Part shown: positions 58,851 to 64,000 of the stretch, piece after piece
Layout of the letters: each line of letters opens with the position of its first letter
How positions within the stretch are numbered: the first letter of the stretch is position 1
Assembly: GCA_002600635.1 (NCBI GenBank)
Contig: CP021371.1
Location: forward strand, 2,545,001-2,609,000
Direction of reading: 5' to 3'
Source of the DNA: Rhizobium sp. ACO-34A
GTDB lineage: Bacteria; Pseudomonadota; Alphaproteobacteria; Rhizobiales; Rhizobiaceae
DNA length: 64,000 nucleotides
The notes under the pieces: generated by a model
Databases searched by the model: none
Told to the model about the DNA's origin: nothing
What the model saw: the letters and a program-made list of their open reading frames with translations, nothing else
Position numbers and translations under genes: made by a program

Positions 58851-59157
58851 AACCGACCCCACTCATTGGGAATGACGGGCCGCTTAATTGTCACGCATCG
58901 GTGAATGTGTCACTACGGTACGCTCATATGGGTGAAGGGTGTAAACCTTTGCCCAATGGTCGGAAGATGATAAGGAATTATCCTTATGCGTGCTGAAAAC
59001 AGGCACGGTCCGGCCCTTGTAATAGAAAGGGATTTCCCCCTGGCGTGGCGGCAGCGGGAAATTCATGTGTAAGGCGGTCGATGCCGCGCCCCTGTTGCAG
59101 GCGGCTGAGGGAGCAAGGCAGGAACCGGCCCAGTAGGCGGTAGCGAGGCGTAACCCT

Positions 59158-62100
59158 ATGGCGAACAACAAGACGGTCGAGTCGATTGACGACAGCGCGT
59201 TTCAGGCTCTCGAAGCGGCCCTGAGGATCGACTTCGACGAAGAAGAGAAGCCCGCGTCGAAAACCCGACCGACGCCACACGCACCGGAGGCAAAAGTGTC
59301 CGAGTCCAATACCCCGCGCCCCGCTGCTGCACCAAAACAGGCGGAGCGACGGACCGCGCGCGCTGGCGAACTTGCTCCCGAACCCGCGCCGAAGGCTCCC
59401 TCTTTCGAACCGGCCAACGATGCTTCCCGTCGCAGCCCCGCAGCGATCATGAAGTCGCTGGAAGGCGCCTCGATGCGTTCGGCCATCCGCAACGCGGCCA
59501 TTGTTTCGGTGCTGTGGGTTATCGCCGCGATCGGCCTTTCCCAGCTTCTCTATGGCAGCCAGATCTGGCAGGCTCCGACGGTGGCCGATGTCGTGGCCAT
59601 GCCGGGCGTCGTCGCGATCGTGATCGGCACGATCATCCCGGTTCTGCTGTTCTTCGCATTCGCCATCATGATGGCCCGCGCCCATGACCTGCGCAACGCC
59701 GCCCGCTCGATGGCGGAGGTGGCCCTGCGTCTGGCCGAGCCGGAAACCATCGCCTCCGAACGTATCATGACTGTCGGCCAGGCCGTTCGCCGCGAAGTAT
59801 CCGCGATGAACGAAGGCATCGAGCGCACGATCGCCCGAGCGACCGAACTCGAAACCCTCGTTCATTCCGAGGTGACCGCGCTCGAACGCAGCTACACGGA
59901 CAACGAACTGCGCGTCCGAGGCCTCGTCCATGAACTCGGCTCCGAACGCGATGCAATCGTCAATCACGCAGAACGCATCCGCACCTCCATCGTCGGCGCC
60001 CATGAGCAGCTGAAGGAAGAGCTTTCGCTCGCGACCGAAGAAATCGCCGTGCGTCTGGCGACTTCGGGAGAAGCCTTCGCATCCCTGATCGATACCCGTG
60101 CCGCCGCCCTGATGGAGAAATCCGATCAAGCCGCCGGCGCCATCGGCACCCTGCTTGCGGCCAAGACGGAAAACCTCGTCCAGACGCTCAGCGCCTCGGG
60201 AATTTCGCTCGCAAGCGAATTCGACACGCGTCTCAACCAGCTCACCGGCACACTGGCAGAACGCGGACGCGAACTTCTCGGTGAATTCGAGACACGCGCC
60301 TCCACACTCGACGCCAATACCGAAAAGCTGAATGCGGCGCTCAGCGACCGCGCCCGCCAGCTCAACGAGACCCTGGTAGAAAGAACCCGGGAGATCGCTG
60401 AAAAGCTGACGACCGGCGAACAGGGCATCACCAATTCGCTCGGCGAAGCGCTGTCCAAGCTCAATGCCAGCCTCGACGAGAAGGGCCAGACCTTCCGCCA
60501 GAGCCTGCAGTCCAGCGTCGACGACGCAATCGTCGATCTCGACCTGCGTTCCGGCCTCTTCGAGGATCGCCTGCAGGCAACCATCGGTCAGGTCAACACG
60601 GCCTTCGATGAGCGCGTGGCAGAATTCGCCAGCGCCTTCGATCAGCGTGCCGGTTCGCTCGACAGCAAGCTCATGGAGAGCCTCGCCCGCATCAACGAGA
60701 CCGTCAGCGGCGGCTCCGAGGCGATCGACGGCATCCTCAACTCCAGCATCGACCGTCTGGGATCTACGATCACCGACCAGTCTTTCGCTCTGGCAACCGC
60801 AGTTGGAACCGGTCAGGAACTCATCGACTCCGCACTCGCCAACCGGGCCAAGGAAATCGCGGACGCCATGTCGGCCCGCGCCCAGGCGCTCACGGAAAGC
60901 CTCGAAAGCGCGCAGCGCCGCATCGACGCAGTGATGGAAGAACGCGGCGGCGCGCTCTACAACGCGCTCGCTGATAACCAGTCCCGCTTCGACGAAACCC
61001 TTGCAAGCCGTGCCGAGACGATCATCAACGCGCTGTCTGGCAACCACGACCGCTTTGCCGAAACGCTCGATACCAAGAGCCGCGAGATCGCCCAGACCCT
61101 TGCCGATGGTCAGGCTCGTCTGGACGAAACCTTCGACGGACGCGCCGAAGCCATTGGCCTCGCGCTGTCGCTCAACCACGACCAGCTCTCGGAAACGCTC
61201 GAAGCCCGCAGCCGCGAGATCGCAAAGACGCTGGCCGAAGGTCACGCACGCCTCGACGAGACATTCGACGGCCGTGCGGAAGCCATCGGTCTTGCGCTCT
61301 CGCTCAACCACGACCAGATCGCTGAAACGCTCGAAACCCGCAGCCGCGAAATCGCCCAGACGCTCTCCGAAGGCCATGCCCGCCTCGACGAGACCTTCGA
61401 TGGCCGTGCGGAAGCCATCGGCCTTGCGCTCTCGCTCAACCACGACCAGATCGCCGAAACGCTCGAGACCCGCAGCCGCGAAATCGCCCAGACGCTCTCC
61501 GAAGGCCATGCCCGCCTCGACGAGACCTTCGATGGCCGTGCGGAAGCCATCGGTCTTGCGCTCTCGCTCAACCACGATCAGATCGCCGAAACGCTCGAAA
61601 CCCGCAGCCGCGAAATTGCCCGGACCCTTTCCGAGGGACAGGCTCGCCTCGACGAAACGCTGGAGGGCCGCGCCTCTGCATTCGTGGAATCCATCAGCGG
61701 AACCGAAAGCCGGCTTGGAGAGGCGCTCGAACGCCGCACCAACGCAATCGTCGAAACCGTTGCCGAAGCCGACCGGCGTCTCGAAGCAACCTTCGCCGAC
61801 AAGGCGGAAACGATCCGCGCTGCCTATGGCGAGACGCAGGAACAGCTCGACATGGCTCTGGCGGGCCATGCGTCCTACCTCAGCTCCACGCTGGAGGAAG
61901 CAGGCAGCCAGATCGAGAAGGCACTGGGCGAAGGCTCCGGCCGCATCGGTCAGGCCCTGAACACCGTGCTCACCGATATCGGCCAGACACTCTCCTCGGG
62001 TATCTCCGACATCGATGGCAAGCTCTCAGACACCCATGAGCGCATCCGCTCGACGCTGGATGACCGCAGCAACGCGATCAACCTGGCGCTGAACGAGGCG

Positions 62101-64000
62101 CGTAGCCAGCTGGAAGGCACGCTCAGCGAGCATGGCGCTTCCATGGGCGCATCGCTTGCCGCAAGCGCCGGCATGCTGGAAATGACGCTGGAACAGCGCG
62201 AGGAAGCCCTGCGCCGCACGATCGACGAAAGCGGCAAGGCTCTTGACGAACGCCTGCGTGACACCGCCCAGTCGCTGGTCGGCCAGATCGGCAACGTCGC
62301 CGGCGAGATCACCCGCACGGCGGAGGACTTCTCCGGCCGCGTCGAGCAGTCCGTCGGTGGCATGAGCGCCCGTCTCGACGAGACCAGCGCGCGCATCGAA
62401 ACGAGCCTCGGCACGCTGGAAGACCGGATCCGCAACGGCCTCGACGGTGTCGATACCCGCGTCGCCGATGCCGGCGAAATCTTCGCCGCCAAGCTGGCCG
62501 AAAAAGTTTCCGACATTGAGAAGGTCGGAACCGAAGCCGCCGAACGCGTCTCGCGCATCCTCGAAGAAGGCACCAACCTTGTTGCCCAGACCTTCGAAGG
62601 CCGCACCGCCCAGATCGACGAGCGCCTGTCCACCATGGACCGCGCCCTGAACATCGGTCTCGACAACGTCAACCGCACCATCGAGGGCAAGGCTGCCGGC
62701 CTCGCCACCACGCTGCGTGGCGCCGTTTCGGACGCCGCCCGCGAACTCGATGCCGAGGCACAGCGTTCCGTCGACCTCCTCAACCAGAGCGGCCAGCAGT
62801 TTGCCGAGCGGATCGGCGAGCGTAGCGCCGAACTCAGCCGCGCCGTTGAGGAACGTTCCGAGGATCTGGCGAACCGCATCGCCGAGACGCAGAGCCGCCT
62901 CGCCGGCCAGGCCGCTTCGGTTGCGCAGACTTTCTCCGAAGCCGGCGATATCATCGCCAACAAGGTGGCGGAAGCAGAAACCCTCGTCGGCAGCCAGATC
63001 CAGGCGCTTTCGGGCACCCTCTCCGAAGCCGGCAACACGCTGGAAAGCCGCGCAGCGGCAATCCGGGAAGCGCTGGCGGGCAATACGGAAGAACTGGCGC
63101 AGACCATGAACACGGTCGACAAGGCGCTGGAAGCCCGCGGCAACTCGATCCGCGCAGTTCTCGACGAACGCACCCGCGAGCTCAATTCGATGCTCGCCGG
63201 CCGTTCCGCCGAACTTTCGCGCCTGATCGACGAGAAGGCGACGCCGGTCATCGCCGAATACGCAGAGACCGGCCGCGCCGCAGCCGAGCGCATCACGGAG
63301 GCCGCACGCCTCAGCGCCGAGCGCCTGCGTTCCGAAAACCAGGCTGTCGTCGCCGCCATCAGCGAGCGTGCTGACAAGGCAGTCGAGGCGCTGGGTACCG
63401 CCGAGAGCAGCATTGCCGAAAGCGCGGGTCGCCTGATCCAGCGTCTTGGCGAAAGCAATACCGGCCTTGCCGGCATGATCGAGCAGGTCGCCACCAACAT
63501 CGTGGCGGCGGATAACCAGCTCGGCCAGACCACGGAACGCTTCGCAGAAGCATCGTCCAAGGCAGCCGATCTCATCTCGACCTCCAGCCGACTGCTGGAC
63601 GGTAAGCTCGAACGCCTGTCCTCGATTTCCGACGACACGCTTTCTCAGGTCACCGCCATCGTCGGCCGCTTCAGCGACCACTCCAGGGTCCTCGGCCAGG
63701 CATCCGACCTTCTGTCGGCCGCCCAGTCCAACCTTGTCGGCACGCTCGAGGATCGCCAGCAGGCGCTGCGTGATCTGGCCGTCGGTCTGGTCAAGCGTTC
63801 CGAAGAGATCGAAACGACCATGCAGGGCCTGACCAACATGGTCGAATCCGCCTTCGAGCGCGCCGAACAGCGTTCGGGTCAGGTGGCAGGCAACCTGCGC
63901 CAGAGCATCCAGACCTCCTTTGCCGACATCGGCAAGATCCTGTCGGAAACCGAGAAGCAGGCCAACGCCACAGCCGGCAGCATGCGCAACGCGCTGCTTT
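59158..64000 (+). CDS. Giant membrane-anchored helical repeat protein (kinesin-like/apolipoprotein-like), cut by the right edge
   Basis: An open frame of 1614 codons that runs past the window. Residues 1-105 are acidic, Pro/Ala-rich and disordered; two transmembrane helices occupy about 112-132 and 149-172. Everything after is one long helix-forming region rich in Ala, Glu, Arg and Leu with A/G-R-A-x-x-x-xx-L repeats (for example LDERLRDTAQSLVGQIGN), resembling apolipoprotein/kinesin-tail-like proteins annotated in rhizobia. Residues 654-829 are four near-identical 44-residue repeats. ATG 59158 has GAGG upstream. A structural role anchored to the inner membrane is inferred; function unknown. 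Confidence 0.8.
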   Translation, partial: MANNKTVESIDDSAFQALEAALRIDFDEEEKPASKTRPTPHAPEAKVSESNTPRPAAAPKQAERRTARAGELAPEPAPKAPSFEPANDASRRSPAAIMKSLEGASMRSAIRNAAIVSVLWVIAAIGLSQLLYGSQIWQAPTVADVVAMPGVVAIVIGTIIPVLLFFAFAIMMARAHDLRNAARSMAEVALRLAEPETIASERIMTVGQAVRREVSAMNEGIERTIARATELETLVHSEVTALERSYTDNELRVRGLVHELGSERDAIVNHAERIRTSIVGAHEQLKEELSLATEEIAVRLATSGEAFASLIDTRAAALMEKSDQAAGAIGTLLAAKTENLVQTLSASGISLASEFDTRLNQLTGTLAERGRELLGEFETRASTLDANTEKLNAALSDRARQLNETLVERTREIAEKLTTGEQGITNSLGEALSKLNASLDEKGQTFRQSLQSSVDDAIVDLDLRSGLFEDRLQATIGQVNTAFDERVAEFASAFDQRAGSLDSKLMESLARINETVSGGSEAIDGILNSSIDRLGSTITDQSFALATAVGTGQELIDSALANRAKEIADAMSARAQALTESLESAQRRIDAVMEERGGALYNALADNQSRFDETLASRAETIINALSGNHDRFAETLDTKSREIAQTLADGQARLDETFDGRAEAIGLALSLNHDQLSETLEARSREIAKTLAEGHARLDETFDGRAEAIGLALSLNHDQIAETLETRSREIAQTLSEGHARLDETFDGRAEAIGLALSLNHDQIAETLETRSREIAQTLSEGHARLDETFDGRAEAIGLALSLNHDQIAETLETRSREIARTLSEGQARLDETLEGRASAFVESISGTESRLGEALERRTNAIVETVAEADRRLEATFADKAETIRAAYGETQEQLDMALAGHASYLSSTLEEAGSQIEKALGEGSGRIGQALNTVLTDIGQTLSSGISDIDGKLSDTHERIRSTLDDRSNAINLALNEARSQLEGTLSEHGASMGASLAASAGMLEMTLEQREEALRRTIDESGKALDERLRDTAQSLVGQIGNVAGEITRTAEDFSGRVEQSVGGMSARLDETSARIETSLGTLEDRIRNGLDGVDTRVADAGEIFAAKLAEKVSDIEKVGTEAAERVSRILEEGTNLVAQTFEGRTAQIDERLSTMDRALNIGLDNVNRTIEGKAAGLATTLRGAVSDAARELDAEAQRSVDLLNQSGQQFAERIGERSAELSRAVEERSEDLANRIAETQSRLAGQAASVAQTFSEAGDIIANKVAEAETLVGSQIQALSGTLSEAGNTLESRAAAIREALAGNTEELAQTMNTVDKALEARGNSIRAVLDERTRELNSMLAGRSAELSRLIDEKATPVIAEYAETGRAAAERITEAARLSAERLRSENQAVVAAISERADKAVEALGTAESSIAESAGRLIQRLGESNTGLAGMIEQVATNIVAADNQLGQTTERFAEASSKAADLISTSSRLLDGKLERLSSISDDTLSQVTAIVGRFSDHSRVLGQASDLLSAAQSNLVGTLEDRQQALRDLAVGLVKRSEEIETTMQGLTNMVESAFERAEQRSGQVAGNLRQSIQTSFADIGKILSETEKQANATAGSMRNALL
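61117..61644 (+). repeat. Four in-frame 132-bp tandem repeats in the giant gene
   Basis: Units start at 61117, 61249, 61381 and 61513, each encoding 44 residues (RLDETFDGRAEAIGLALSLN and the following ETLETRSREIA section). Copies 2-4 are almost identical at the DNA level, copy 1 is more diverged, and a degenerate fifth copy starts at 61645. Near-identity indicates recent expansion or gene conversion. Confidence 0.85.

Noticed and set aside
58676..59157. Riboswitch (for example cobalamin or TPP) in the leader of the giant gene
   Set aside because: Several hairpins occur, but none of the conserved core sequences of known riboswitches is recognisable.
58984..61869. Long minus-strand ORF of 961 codons opposite the giant gene
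   Set aside because: It mirrors the repetitive GC-rich plus-strand coding region. The plus frame continues open, has transmembrane segments and a ribosome-binding site, and the minus product has only low-complexity composition.
61950..63681. Further long minus-strand frames (about 550 codons each) opposite the giant gene
   Set aside because: Same explanation: frame shadows of the Ala/Glu/Arg-rich coding sequence, with no ribosome-binding site or domain.

Overview
The window is a stretch of chromosome from an alphaproteobacterium, most likely a member of the Rhizobiaceae (Rhizobium/Agrobacterium/Sinorhizobium/Shinella group). Supporting features are the high G+C content, the split PurS/PurQ/PurL enzyme, the ATP synthase zeta-subunit (DUF1476) gene, CckA beside a FliO-type gene and a cysteine-poor DksA, two DUF1127 genes, an HWE-family kinase, a recA operator of the rhizobial TTG-N11-CAA type, and a CTTGAC-N17-CTATAT style promoter before rpsD. 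The genus cannot be fixed from the sequence alone. Apart from the cut genes at both ends, every gene looks intact. There is no insertion sequence, prophage, CRISPR array, tRNA or rRNA that I can support. This is core chromosome, and the unusual features lie in small genes, leaders and intergenic DNA.

Layout. 1-6.5 kb: cut flavin reductase, orphan periplasmic binding protein, SDR oxidoreductase, a coupled rpe-DUF2259-membrane protein run, purB and a small hydrolase. 6.6-9.6 kb: a triple-PAS GGDEF-EAL protein and the zeta subunit. 9.8-18.1 kb: purC, purS, a small coiled-coil gene and purQ; then a lipoprotein, a PagL-like gene, DUF1127 and a MocR regulator; then purL, bolA, a basic 74-residue protein and a monothiol glutaredoxin. 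18.2-26.8 kb: drug-efflux MFS, two tandem inositol-monophosphatase paralogues, ttcA, glsA, rpsD with a structured leader, HWE kinase, pepT. 26.9-33.9 kb: DUF1810, HerA-like ATPase, CorC/HlyC transporter, a second DUF1127 gene with a 36-codon ORF upstream, murI, trmJ and two related exported proteins. 34.2-45.2 kb: icd, GST, AraC/GyrI regulator, SulP transporter, alaS, recA, psuK-psuG. 45.2-54.3 kb: LuxR-type regulator, cckA, fliO-like, dksA, sixA-like phosphatase, ycjX-ycjF. 54.4-64 kb: exported protein, folP-folB-folK, DUF922 protease-like protein, a candidate small RNA, ferredoxin, a histidine-less Hpt-like protein, and a giant membrane-anchored helical protein that runs off the right edge.

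How the genes work together. The purine genes purB, C, S, Q and L cover late IMP and AMP synthesis. folP-folB-folK form an overlapping folate operon. psuK-psuG degrade pseudouridine. bolA and the CGFS glutaredoxin form the usual iron-sulfur pair. CckA is the top kinase of the CtrA cell-cycle circuit.

Most worth a second look: (1) an intergenic RNA at about 57.66-57.79 kb with a CUCCUCCC loop and a strong terminator; (2) the Hpt-like protein whose phosphorylatable histidine is replaced by glycine, divergent from the giant coiled-coil gene across a large palindrome with TTAA-type boxes; (3) four 132-bp in-frame tandem repeats in the giant gene; (4) a 36-codon ORF with a perfect AGGAGG upstream of DUF1127; (5) the rpsD leader and the long imperfect palindrome over its promoter.
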